Source of the DNA: Rhodopirellula baltica
GTDB taxonomy: Bacteria; Planctomycetota; Planctomycetia; Pirellulales; Pirellulaceae
Assembly: GCA_002901265.1 (NCBI GenBank)
Contig: PPHI01000099.1
Span: 52,278-116,277, forward strand
Length of the DNA stretch: 64,000 nucleotides
Reading direction: 5' to 3'
A program made the translations under genes and the position numbers. The notes beneath the pieces are model-generated. The model was not told the DNA's origin. It worked only from the letters and a program-made list of their open reading frames with translations, and did not search any database. Every line of letters begins with the position of its first letter. The first letter of the stretch is position 1. Positions 25,973-33,991 of this stretch are shown piece by piece.

Positions 25973-27066
25973 TGGACCTCCAGCTTGCCTTCGAAGTCGC
26001 GAGCTCGCTTTGTATCCAAGTCGCGTTGGTCGTCGCGATCGCGTTCTGCCTGCGTCGCTGGCTTGATGATGCTCAAGGCAATTGCCGACTTTGGACGGTC
26101 TCGTTCGTCGTCATCATCGCCATGATCGCGTCGGGATTCTTGCTGCCTCACCGCAGGCTGTTTGCGTTTCCGTTCGAATTTGACCGCGACACCATGCTGT
26201 CGCTACTCGCATGGCAACGCAGACTCGCGCTGCTGCTGCTGACCGGATGGAGCTCCGGTGTCATCTGGACGCTAGGCATCAAGTCACTGCAGTGTGCGCG
26301 GTTGCTGTACTTTCTCAAACATCGCTGCCAACCGCTCGATGTCGGCACGCTGCTCGATCAATTGGACATCGACCTTCCCTCACGCATGGTCCCGGCCGTG
26401 CTTACTTCGGCCGAAGTCGGTGGCCCTTTTTGTTGGCAGCTTCATCGCCCAACCGTCGTGCTTCCCGACCGATTGTTGCGTCATGACAATGCGACAATCA
26501 AGAACGTTTTGCTGCACGAATTAGAACACTTGCAAACCCAACACCCAATGCAACACTTCCTGCAGGGTGTCTGCTCAGCGATGTTTTGGTTTCATCCCGC
26601 GATCCGTATCGCGGCACATGAAGCCGAACTGAACCGTGAATTCCTTTGCGATGAAATGGTTTCCAAAACGATCGGCAGCTTCGGCCGCTACCTCAAGACG
26701 CTGGCAACCGTTGCCGAGTTTTGCCGCACGCCGTCTTGTACCGAAATCACCTATGGGACGATCGGTTTTGGCAATTCGAAAAGCTGCCTCGTCCGCCGTA
26801 GCGAACGCCTAGTCAAACTCGCTCGCGTTGAATCGACTCCTCCGCGATGGCGGCACTGGTTCGCCTGCGGAATGCTGCTAGTTCTTTCCCTTTTGGTACA
26901 TCAAATCTGGCTGCCAACGAACGCCTTCGCTTCCAACCGCAGTACCTGGTCGCCCTGGCCATCCTGGACCGCAAATGCCCTTCATCAAGTCGACGTCAAG
27001 GTGCGTGATTTCGAGTCCTTCGAAACCCGCGTCCATCTTCACGAATGGATTCACACCGAAGACTGA
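25972..27066 (+). CDS. M56 family membrane metallopeptidase (BlaR1-like, no sensor domain)
   Basis: 364 residues. Three or four N-terminal membrane helices (SLCIQVALVVAIAFCLRRWL; SFVVIIAMIASGFLLPH; LALLLLTGWSSGVIWTLG) precede the zinc protease core. The HExxH motif is HELEHLQTQHP near residue 180 and the downstream ligand helix is AAHEAELNREFLCDE. A last helix (FACGMLLVLSLLVHQIWLP) is followed by only about 45 outside residues. BlaR1 has a penicillin-binding sensor at that place, and it is missing here. It likely cleaves the upstream BlaI-type repressor on an unknown cue. Confidence 0.9.
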   Translation: MDLQLAFEVASSLCIQVALVVAIAFCLRRWLDDAQGNCRLWTVSFVVIIAMIASGFLLPHRRLFAFPFEFDRDTMLSLLAWQRRLALLLLTGWSSGVIWTLGIKSLQCARLLYFLKHRCQPLDVGTLLDQLDIDLPSRMVPAVLTSAEVGGPFCWQLHRPTVVLPDRLLRHDNATIKNVLLHELEHLQTQHPMQHFLQGVCSAMFWFHPAIRIAAHEAELNREFLCDEMVSKTIGSFGRYLKTLATVAEFCRTPSCTEITYGTIGFGNSKSCLVRRSERLVKLARVESTPPRWRHWFACGMLLVLSLLVHQIWLPTNAFASNRSTWSPWPSWTANALHQVDVKVRDFESFETRVHLHEWIHTED

Positions 27067-27214
27067 TCGGCCCTCTCTGGCACACCACACGCTTAAAAAC
27101 GAAACACTTCGTAATTGATGTTGTGCCATATCGACCACTGCTCCTAATATCGCGCCGGCTTAATTACTAAACATGCCGTAGAACAACTCGATACAGCTCA
27201 CCGCAGGGACGCAA

Positions 27215-29671
27215 GTGGCACAGCTCCGATCCGACTTACCGGCCAAGTCAATTTCACTGATCCTTCCGGCGTACAACGAGGAAGCGGTGATCGCGACCGC
27301 GATCGAAGAAGCGGTCGACGCACTCGAGAAACTCACGGAAACCTACGAAATCATCGTGGTCGACGACGGGAGCGTGGACCATACCGCTTCCATCGTGCAA
27401 ACGTATGCCAACGAGAACGCTTCGGTTCGCCTAGTCCGGCACAACCCCAACCGCGGGTATGGGGCGGCGATTCGCACCGGCTTTGCCGCAGCGAGCTGTG
27501 ACCTTGTTGCGTTCACCGACGCGGACTGCCAATTCGATCTCAACGAGCTAGACCGCTTCTTTGTCTTGTCCAACCAATACGACGTCGTCTGCGGATACCG
27601 GATCGACCGCAAAGACAGCTTCCTACGTTGCTTTTACTCCAAAGGATACAATCTCCTGGTCCGCTGCCTGCTTGGCACCGAAGTCCGCGACATCGACTGT
27701 GCAATGAAAGTCTTTCGTCGCGACGTCATCGAAGACTTGCAGATTACCGGCAACGGTTTCTTGGTCAACGCAGAGTTGCTCGTTGAAGCGAAACGACAAC
27801 AACGCAGCCTCGTCGAAGTCGGCGTCACACATCGGCCGCGAACGCTTGGCGAAAGCACCGTATCGATCAAGCACATCCCTCAGGTGTTCGCACAGCTCCT
27901 GCGGTTCTGGTGGAACTCGATCCAGTTCCCGGCCGCTCCCGCACTGACCACTTCAACCGCTCCGGCATGGATGCAACGCTTCGGCATCGGCTTCAACAGC
28001 TTGCAGGTCATTCTGCTGTTGGTCGCAAGTTTGTTCTTATTGACCAATCTCGGATACCCGCTGATCGACCGCGACGAAACTCGCTACGCAGAGATTCCTC
28101 GCGAGATGATCAACACCGGTGATTGGGTATTACCTCAATTGAACTTCAAAACGTATTACGACAAACCTCCGTTGACCTATTGGCTATGCGCGATCGCATA
28201 CGAGTGCTTTGGTGTTAGTGAAACATCGGCACGACTCGTTCCCGCGTTGGCTGCCTTGGCAACACTGGCGATGACGATGATCTTCGCTTCACGGGTTTTG
28301 AGTCCACGCATCGGTTTCTATTCAGGCTTGGTGTTGCTGCTGTCGGCCGGATTCCTATTCACCAGTCGCTACCTGTTGCTTGATGGAGTGCTCACCGCTT
28401 TTGTCGCCGGAGCGATGTTCGCCGCATACGAGGCCGTCCGTCCGAGCAAGTCGACGCCAAAGTTACAGTCCTGTTGGTGGATCGCGTCGGCGGTCTTCAC
28501 CGGACTCGCCTTCCTTACCAAAGGCCCCGTGGTACTTGTGCTCGGCGTGCCTACCTTCGCCGCGTTTGTCTGGCTATCGGAAGGTTACTCAAAACCCGAT
28601 CGCAAACAGATCGCTTTGTACATCGCCGTCGCGTCCGCCGTCGCCATCCCTTGGTTCGTGGTAGTCCACCAACGCGCCCCGGAATTCCTGATTGAGTTTT
28701 TCTACAAGCACAACATCGCCCGGTTCGCCGGTGCTTTCCACGAAAAACCGTTTTGGTTCTTTGTCCCCGTGCTCTTGATCGCGGGACACCCTTGGTCGTT
28801 TCTGACGATTCCGTTGACCCGTTTCCTGTTCGGCCGTGGCGAAGCAGAGCGTCAACGCAGGTCGCCTGTGCTGGGATACATGCTGATCTGGGCCGTGTGG
28901 ACGTTCGTGTTCTTTTCTTTGTCGCGTTGCAAGCTCCCCACGTACCTCATGCCAGCCGGCCCCGCGTTTGCGATTTTGATGGGGCATTTTTTCGGTTCGG
29001 TGATTCAAGACACCAAATCGATTTCAGCAATGCCGCTGGCTCGCATGTGGTCACCGCGTGCCGCCGTGATCACCACCACCGTCGCTGGACTTGGGTTCGC
29101 CTTGTACCAGTACTCGATCGTCAACGAGCAACAGTTGCTGTCCCTGCTTTGGATAACACTTTGGGCAGGATTGCTGGTTGCGGCGTTAGTGCTGATCCGT
29201 CGCCCCATGAAACTGCACCGCGAGTGGTCACTCGTGTCCGTGGCAATGGTCGCGTTCGCAACGATGGTGCTGCACCAGTCGCTGCCGATGTATAGCCATC
29301 AACAAACGCTCCTGGCCAAGGAATCAAGCTTTTCGGAACACCTCGCGGCCGATCCCCTGGTTCCGGTTGCAACGGTTAGTCATGAGTTTTCGGAGATCCC
29401 TTTCTACTTAAACCGTGACGACGTCAGCAACTATCGTGATGTCAGCGACCACGACCTCCGCACTTTTGTCCAACAATCAGGACATTGCTACGTTTTGGTC
29501 AATGATTTGGCGAATCCGACCGAACTTCAAAAGAACCTGCCGCTGCGTGCGAGAGTGACGAAAGTCGCCGAACAGGGCGACACACAACTGCTGGATATCC
29601 GCCTATCGTCTCCGTCGTTTCGACTTGCTGCCAAGCATGCCGACGTGACAGACGATCGCAAAATCCAATAA
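27215..29671 (+). CDS. Fused GT2 dolichol-phosphate-mannose-synthase-like and ArnT/PMT-like glycosyltransferase
   Basis: 818 residues, GTG start with GCAGGGAC upstream. Residues 1-235 are a GT2 domain like polyprenyl-phosphate sugar synthases: SLILPAYNEEAVIATAI, IIVVDDGSVDHTASIV, nucleotide/metal site FTDADCQFDLNEL, GYGAAIRTGFAAA. From about residue 265 a GT39/GT83 membrane enzyme follows, with the catalytic loop DRDETRYAEIPREMINTGDW and YYDKPPLTYWLCAIAYECFG. The first part would make a lipid-linked sugar and the second would transfer it to lipid A-like or protein acceptors outside. Having donor synthesis and transfer in one chain is uncommon. Confidence 0.92.
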   Translation: MAQLRSDLPAKSISLILPAYNEEAVIATAIEEAVDALEKLTETYEIIVVDDGSVDHTASIVQTYANENASVRLVRHNPNRGYGAAIRTGFAAASCDLVAFTDADCQFDLNELDRFFVLSNQYDVVCGYRIDRKDSFLRCFYSKGYNLLVRCLLGTEVRDIDCAMKVFRRDVIEDLQITGNGFLVNAELLVEAKRQQRSLVEVGVTHRPRTLGESTVSIKHIPQVFAQLLRFWWNSIQFPAAPALTTSTAPAWMQRFGIGFNSLQVILLLVASLFLLTNLGYPLIDRDETRYAEIPREMINTGDWVLPQLNFKTYYDKPPLTYWLCAIAYECFGVSETSARLVPALAALATLAMTMIFASRVLSPRIGFYSGLVLLLSAGFLFTSRYLLLDGVLTAFVAGAMFAAYEAVRPSKSTPKLQSCWWIASAVFTGLAFLTKGPVVLVLGVPTFAAFVWLSEGYSKPDRKQIALYIAVASAVAIPWFVVVHQRAPEFLIEFFYKHNIARFAGAFHEKPFWFFVPVLLIAGHPWSFLTIPLTRFLFGRGEAERQRRSPVLGYMLIWAVWTFVFFSLSRCKLPTYLMPAGPAFAILMGHFFGSVIQDTKSISAMPLARMWSPRAAVITTTVAGLGFALYQYSIVNEQQLLSLLWITLWAGLLVAALVLIRRPMKLHREWSLVSVAMVAFATMVLHQSLPMYSHQQTLLAKESSFSEHLAADPLVPVATVSHEFSEIPFYLNRDDVSNYRDVSDHDLRTFVQQSGHCYVLVNDLANPTELQKNLPLRARVTKVAEQGDTQLLDIRLSSPSFRLAAKHADVTDDRKIQ

Positions 29672-29744
29672 GCCCCCGATCCCATTGACGGGTGCGACAA
29701 TTTTGATTGACAGAGGACAGGCAGAAATCTAGACTGACTTTCCT

Positions 29745-30173
29745 ATGCACCACCTTTTCTCCCAATCCGGAACGCCTTCGCGATTCCACCTTGGTTCCAT
29801 CGTGACCAAGGCCGGGTTGTTGGTTGCGCTTGTGGTCGCATCTTCATCGAACGCATTCGGCAGCTGCGGTGACTGGCTGGAACATCCATCCGGCCAACAC
29901 TCATCCGAGTCCATTCAGTTCGATCAGCCTGGTCAATTGCCTTTCGTTCCGATGCCCTGCGACGGCCCGAATTGCCAAAGTGCACCATTCACACCCTCTG
30001 CCCCGGCACCGTTTTCGTCGAACCACTTCAAGTCTGCCAAAGACTACGGTTGCCCCCAGCAACGAAACGATTCGATGGATTGCGACGAAGACGTTCTGCT
30101 GTACTTAGAACCCGAAGCCTCTCTGCTTTCGGGTCACTGTGGACGCGTCGAGCGACCGCCGAAATCGGCCTAA
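29745..30173 (+). CDS. Small secreted cysteine-containing protein of unknown function
   Basis: 142 residues. A signal sequence lies about 20 residues in (TKAGLLVALVVASSSNAFGS), so an ATG nearer that helix is possible. The mature part is polar and Pro/Ser-rich with several Cys (GSCGDWLEH, PMPCDGPNCQSAPF, KDYGCPQQRNDSMDCDED, SGHCGRVERPP). I see no family match. It starts 73 bases after the glycosyltransferase with no terminator evident. It may be a planctomycete-specific secreted peptide. Confidence 0.6.
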   Translation: MHHLFSQSGTPSRFHLGSIVTKAGLLVALVVASSSNAFGSCGDWLEHPSGQHSSESIQFDQPGQLPFVPMPCDGPNCQSAPFTPSAPAPFSSNHFKSAKDYGCPQQRNDSMDCDEDVLLYLEPEASLLSGHCGRVERPPKSA

Positions 30174-30546
30174 TTTCGCGTCGACGACCATCTTAAGTTC
30201 CGTATGAGCAACGGTTTGCGATCACCGCATTCCTATTTATCAACGGATCCACGTGGCAGCCAATCGCGGGCTAAACCCTGCAGGCACCTCCACGTGATGC
30301 ATCAAATGCTTGATGGCCTGTTTGCGCGGTCCGCTTGAGCTCGCGTCTGCCTTTGACCGCCCCATCACTCCATTTCCGCGTCGCATCATGTCGCGGTGGG
30401 GCAGGCATCGCAGACCTCTTCCTTCAGCTCGCCCCAGTCACCCTTCGACACAACTCTGTGCTGCGAACGGGACGTTGCGCGCTGACGGTTTCGAAACACG
30501 CTGCATTCCTGAAACACCACCGCCCCCCTACGACCGGAGTCAACTG
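30174..30546 (+). promoter_or_regulatory. 373-base leader of the electron-transfer cluster with CACGTG sites and stem-loops
   Basis: No convincing gene. Two CCACGTG sites lie at 30249-30256 (full palindrome CCACGTGG) and 30290-30296, 41 bases apart, about four helical turns. A CATCAA-ATGC-TTGATG hairpin lies at 30300-30315. A nested stem lies at 30359-30402: GCCCCA pairs with TGGGGC and, inside, CCGCG pairs with CGCGG. GGAG at 30536-30539 is a ribosome site for the ATG at 30547. Promoter and operator functions are inferred. Confidence 0.4.
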
Positions 30547-31131
30547 ATGTCCGCAACGACCTGCGCGCTACCGAAAGCGACCGACCAAATGACTTGGATG
30601 GAAAAGATCAACGGCCCCTATCACAAAGAGGCCCTCTGGATCTACACCGCCATCGTTCTAGCCCACTGGACCGAACACCTTTGCCAAGCGATTCAGATCT
30701 ATTTGCTGAATTGGCCCATCCCCGAATCACGCGGTGTACTGGGGCTTTGGTTCCCTTGGATGATCAAATCCGAAGCCCTGCATTATGGATACGCAATCAT
30801 CATGCTGGTCGCGTTTTGGATTCTCCGCAAAGGCTTCGTTGGTCAATCATTGACGTGGTGGATGATCGCGTTTTGGATTCAGTTCTGGCACCACATCGAA
30901 CACGCCTTACTACAAGGGCAAGCGATCTTTCAACGCAACCTATTCGATTCGCCCGTCCCGGTCAGCATCGTTCAACTGTTCGTTCCACGCGTTGAGCTGC
31001 ACCTGTTTTACAACACGGTGGTGTTCGTCCCGATGGTGATCGCGATGTTCTATCACATGTTCCCGCTACCCGGCGAAGCGGCCCACCAAGGCTGTTCTTG
31101 TGCCTGGCAACCACGTTCTAGTCGTGCCTGA
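30547..31131 (+). CDS. Histidine-rich polytopic membrane protein, first gene of the cluster
   Basis: 194 residues from the ATG at 30547 (GGAG at 30536-30539). The frame is open upstream but that part is not protein-like. Four or five membrane helices carry many His: LAHWTEHLCQAIQIYLLNWP, ALHYGYAIIMLVAFWIL, IQFWHHIEHALLQGQ, RVELHLFYNTVVFVPMV, FYHMFPLP. The tail ends in CSCAW. Paired His inside helices suggest heme or copper ligands (inference). I recognise no named family. It opens the run of genes that holds the polyferredoxin and propeller proteins. Confidence 0.75.
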   Translation: MSATTCALPKATDQMTWMEKINGPYHKEALWIYTAIVLAHWTEHLCQAIQIYLLNWPIPESRGVLGLWFPWMIKSEALHYGYAIIMLVAFWILRKGFVGQSLTWWMIAFWIQFWHHIEHALLQGQAIFQRNLFDSPVPVSIVQLFVPRVELHLFYNTVVFVPMVIAMFYHMFPLPGEAAHQGCSCAWQPRSSRA

Positions 31132-31198
31132 TTGAGTCTGACGTGTATGCAAACGTCAACACCGTTCCACCGTATTCGTTTACCCAAAAGGCATCGTC

Positions 31199-31423
31199 AT
31201 GAATCTCATTCGCTCACTGATTTCTGTTTTCCTCGTCGCTTTGTTCGCGGTCTCGATCGCAGGCTGGTTCTGGGCCGGTGAAAAGCCCTCCGCAAACGTG
31301 GTCGGTTCACGCGTCGTGCTCGTCCTCTGCGGCTTGCTTTCGGTTGGCTGCTTTTCGCTGCTATGGAGTGCCAAGCCAGGCACGGGCGAAGAAATCACTC
31401 CCTCTCAAAACCTGCAGTCCTAG
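31199..31423 (+). CDS. Small two-helix membrane protein
   Basis: 74 residues. Helix one is SLISVFLVALFAVSIAGWFW and helix two is VVLVLCGLLSVGCFSLLW, then a short polar tail. The ribosome site AAAAGG lies 7 bases before the ATG. It sits 9 bases upstream of the FixH-like gene. Size and position recall small subunits such as CcoQ/CcoS of the fixGHIS and ccoNOQP systems, but the sequence is too short to assign. Confidence 0.65.
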   Translation: MNLIRSLISVFLVALFAVSIAGWFWAGEKPSANVVGSRVVLVLCGLLSVGCFSLLWSAKPGTGEEITPSQNLQS

Positions 31424-31432
31424 GAAGCCGCC

Positions 31433-31849
31433 GTGCAACACGCTTTCAGCAAAACTTTTCGTCTGTCCATGTTTGTCGGCTTGCTGGTCCTCGCGGCAGT
31501 TGGGTGCGAACAATCAACCGCGCCCAGTAGTCCTCAAGCGACCGGCAAAGCCGAAGTCACGTTTGCCCCGCAGCCACCGACGACCGGTGAGTGCGCCTTG
31601 ACCATCACGTTAACCGACAGCACCGGGGCACCGTTTAAAGACGCAACCTTGACGGTCGAAGGCAACATGAACCATGCGGGAATGAAACCTTCGTTCGCCA
31701 CGATGGAAGAATCTGACCAGGAAGGTGTCTATACGGGAACCATCGATTTCACGATGGGTGGAGATTGGTTTCTTTTGATTCATGCCGATGGCCAAAACGG
31801 CGAATCGATCGAAACCAAGGTGGATGTACCGGGAGTCAATGCCAAGTGA
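31433..31849 (+). CDS. FixH/YtkA-like lipoprotein with Met/His motif
   Basis: 138 residues, GTG start. The signal ends in a lipobox (LLVLAAVGCEQS), so the mature protein is a lipoprotein. One immunoglobulin-like FixH/YtkA domain follows: CALTITLTDSTGAPFKDATL, then GNMNHAGMKPSFATMEES, then GDWFLLIHADGQNGESIET. FixH/CcoH and YtkA proteins sit beside copper or cytochrome cbb3 assembly genes. The MNHAGM stretch could bind copper (inference). Its TGA overlaps the GTG of the polyferredoxin gene, which matches the fixG-fixH association with order reversed. Confidence 0.82.
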   Translation: MQHAFSKTFRLSMFVGLLVLAAVGCEQSTAPSSPQATGKAEVTFAPQPPTTGECALTITLTDSTGAPFKDATLTVEGNMNHAGMKPSFATMEESDQEGVYTGTIDFTMGGDWFLLIHADGQNGESIETKVDVPGVNAK

Positions 31850-33390
31850 CCACACTCTGGCAGCAACGACCGACCGAACGCCACCCAACGCAGATTCCTC
31901 CGAGGGGGGCAACGGGCAAACGCAAGCAGCGAACATCGTTCGACCTGCTTGCGGTACCGTTGCTCGGAGGGATTCTGCGGCGTCCCGGATCACGGTTGCT
32001 TGTCCAGATCCCTGTACTTTTCGTCAGCTTGGTGATGATCGCGCACGCGTTTTGGGGTCCGCAGCTAGCGCCTAAAAATCTTGCCGCGTTGCTCACTTGG
32101 GTCCATTTCCGCGGCTTGGTCGTGTTGGTCCTTTTGCTTGGCGGCAATTTTTTTTGCATGGGCTGCCCATTCATGCTGCCCCGCGAACTGGCAAGAAAAC
32201 TGCACTCGCCACGTTGGCAATGGCCTAAGAAGCTACGCAACAAATGGCCTGCGATCACGTTGTTTGTCGGCGTGCTGTTTGCCTATGAATTGTTCGACCT
32301 GTTCGCCAACCCTTGGTGGACCGGCGTTTTGATTGTCAGCTACTTTGCGATCGCGCTGCTGGTTGATTCACTGTTTCAGCGTGCGTCGTTTTGCAAGTTC
32401 GTTTGTCCGATCGGCCAATTCAACTTTCTAGGTGCGAGCCTGTCGCCACTGGAAGTCGCCGTCCGTGACACCGCGGTCTGCGATGGCTGCGTCACGAAGG
32501 ATTGCATCAAAGGCACCGCGAACCCACACAGCCAAACCGGTTTGCCAGTGGTTCAGCGGGGGTGCGAACTGGACCTCTTTCAGCCACGCAAATCCGGCAA
32601 CCTCGATTGCACCTTTTGTATGGACTGTGTTTATGCCTGTCCCGAAGACAACATTGGCGTTTTCGCCCGTATGCCGGGAGAGGAACTGACGACAGTCGGC
32701 CCCAAGTCAGGCATGGGGATCATCGAACGACGCGGCGATTTTTCCGCATTGGCAGTGGCGTTTACCTTTGGGGCGCTGCTGAACGCATTTGCGATGATCA
32801 GCCCCGTCTACGCACTCGAAAACTCGATCGCTTCGGCAACCGGTCTTACCGTCGAATGGCCGATCCTAAGTGCGATCTTTGCACTGTTCCTGATCATTGA
32901 GCCAGCAGTGCTGCTGGGCGTAACAGCATTCGCAACGCAACGTGTCGCCGGTTTCAACGAAGGAATAACGGCACAGGTTAAACGCTTAGCCCCGTCGCTG
33001 ATACCAATCGGATTCGGCGTTTGGCTCGCGCACTACGCATTTCACTTTTTAACCGGTGCCCTCACCGTGGTTCCGGTCGCCCAAAACGCCGTTCGCCAGT
33101 CCTTCGGTAAAGCGTGGTTCGGCAACCCGCAGTGGCAACTTGGTGGATTGCCAGAATCCGTCGTGTATGCGATCGAACTCGGTTTCCTAGCGTTGGGGCT
33201 GATCGGATCCATTGCCGTCGCTTGGACGCTGCTTCGACAGAGCAGCTTTCCCAGCCAAATCAAAAATGTCGAGCGGGTAGCCCTCCAAGCGACTGCGCCC
33301 TGGGCCGTCTTTTACCTCACCCTGTTTGTTTCCGCGGTCTGGATCATGAACCAACCGATGGATATGCGCGGAACATTTCTAGGAGGCTGA
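31846..33390 (+). CDS. FixG/NapH-like membrane polyferredoxin
   Basis: 514 residues from a GTG in a GTGA overlap with the FixH-like gene. It has N-terminal membrane helices with GNFFCMGCPFMLPREL. RASFCKFVCPIGQFNFLGAS and CDGCVTKDCIKG follow. A typical 4Fe-4S ferredoxin motif is LDCTFCMDCVYACPEDN near residue 260. Several more helices follow, so at 514 residues it is longer than NapH and closer to FixG/NosR in size. Such proteins pass electrons across or along the inner membrane. It is the likely electron entry of the cluster. Its redox partner is unknown. Confidence 0.87.
   Translation: MTTLWQQRPTERHPTQIPPRGATGKRKQRTSFDLLAVPLLGGILRRPGSRLLVQIPVLFVSLVMIAHAFWGPQLAPKNLAALLTWVHFRGLVVLVLLLGGNFFCMGCPFMLPRELARKLHSPRWQWPKKLRNKWPAITLFVGVLFAYELFDLFANPWWTGVLIVSYFAIALLVDSLFQRASFCKFVCPIGQFNFLGASLSPLEVAVRDTAVCDGCVTKDCIKGTANPHSQTGLPVVQRGCELDLFQPRKSGNLDCTFCMDCVYACPEDNIGVFARMPGEELTTVGPKSGMGIIERRGDFSALAVAFTFGALLNAFAMISPVYALENSIASATGLTVEWPILSAIFALFLIIEPAVLLGVTAFATQRVAGFNEGITAQVKRLAPSLIPIGFGVWLAHYAFHFLTGALTVVPVAQNAVRQSFGKAWFGNPQWQLGGLPESVVYAIELGFLALGLIGSIAVAWTLLRQSSFPSQIKNVERVALQATAPWAVFYLTLFVSAVWIMNQPMDMRGTFLGG
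33381..33386 (+). promoter_or_regulatory. Strong ribosome-binding site AGGAGG
   Basis: AGGAGG overlaps the end of the polyferredoxin gene and stands 5 bases before the ATG at 33392. It fixes that start and suggests strong translation of the secreted protein. Confidence 0.7.
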
Positions 33391-33391
33391 G

Positions 33392-33991
33392 ATGCAACGA
33401 CTTCGTATCACACAACTTTCATCGCTGGTCGCGTTCGCAGCGTGCTTTTGCATCTCAGCCCCAACGGCCGACGCACATGAAGGGCCTCCGTTTCCGGTGC
33501 AACTGGATCAACCTGCTGCCGGTTACAAGATTTCGACTTGGGCCGACCCCGACATTGGTGAAGCCCGCTTTTTCATCATTGTCGAAACCGAATCTGGGGA
33601 GATGCCGAACGACGAACCGACCATACGGCTTTGGACCGAACCGGTCGATCAACGACTACCGCGCGAAACTTACGAGGCGACCAAACAATCGCTCCGCGGC
33701 AGTTTGCAATTTTTATCCAAACCATTGTTCGACAAACGTGACCATTGGAACGTTGGCATTCAAATCACCAGCCCAAGTGGCGAAGCTGGCGAGACGATTG
33801 TCCAAGTCGAATCAACACCGCCGGGGTATGGTCCCTGGGATCTGGCCATCTACCTTTTTCCATTCGCCCTGATCGGCGGTGCATGGTGTGTCGCAATGGC
33901 GAAACGCGTTTGGCACATCCAGCAAGCCGCTGAAAACCATCCCAAACCAGAAAGCAAGGAAGAAACAGTGTTGGCGGGAAACGATCAATGA
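33392..33991 (+). CDS. Periplasmic protein with probable N-terminal His and C-terminal membrane anchor
   Basis: 199 residues. A signal peptide (SSLVAFAACFCISAPTADA) should be cut after Ala-Asp-Ala, leaving His as the first residue of HEGPPFPVQLDQPAAGYKIS. A beta-sandwich-like domain follows (STWADPDIGEARFFIIVE, DERPTIR-like strand EPTIRLWTEP). One helix (LAIYLFPFALIGGAWCV) anchors it. Proteins beginning HGxPPFP with a TDPD/ADPD turn occur beside FixG-like genes in other bacteria, as I recall. An N-terminal His recalls copper His-brace proteins (inference). Stop overlaps the next ATG by four bases. Confidence 0.68.
   Translation: MQRLRITQLSSLVAFAACFCISAPTADAHEGPPFPVQLDQPAAGYKISTWADPDIGEARFFIIVETESGEMPNDEPTIRLWTEPVDQRLPRETYEATKQSLRGSLQFLSKPLFDKRDHWNVGIQITSPSGEAGETIVQVESTPPGYGPWDLAIYLFPFALIGGAWCVAMAKRVWHIQQAAENHPKPESKEETVLAGNDQ

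Noticed and set aside
25586..27066. Beta-lactam resistance operon
   Set aside because: BlaI and M56 are present but there is no beta-lactamase or penicillin-binding sensor.
30310..30546. Upstream extension of the His-rich membrane protein
   Set aside because: Residues are not membrane-like and lack a ribosome site. The ATG at 30547 has GGAG at the right distance.
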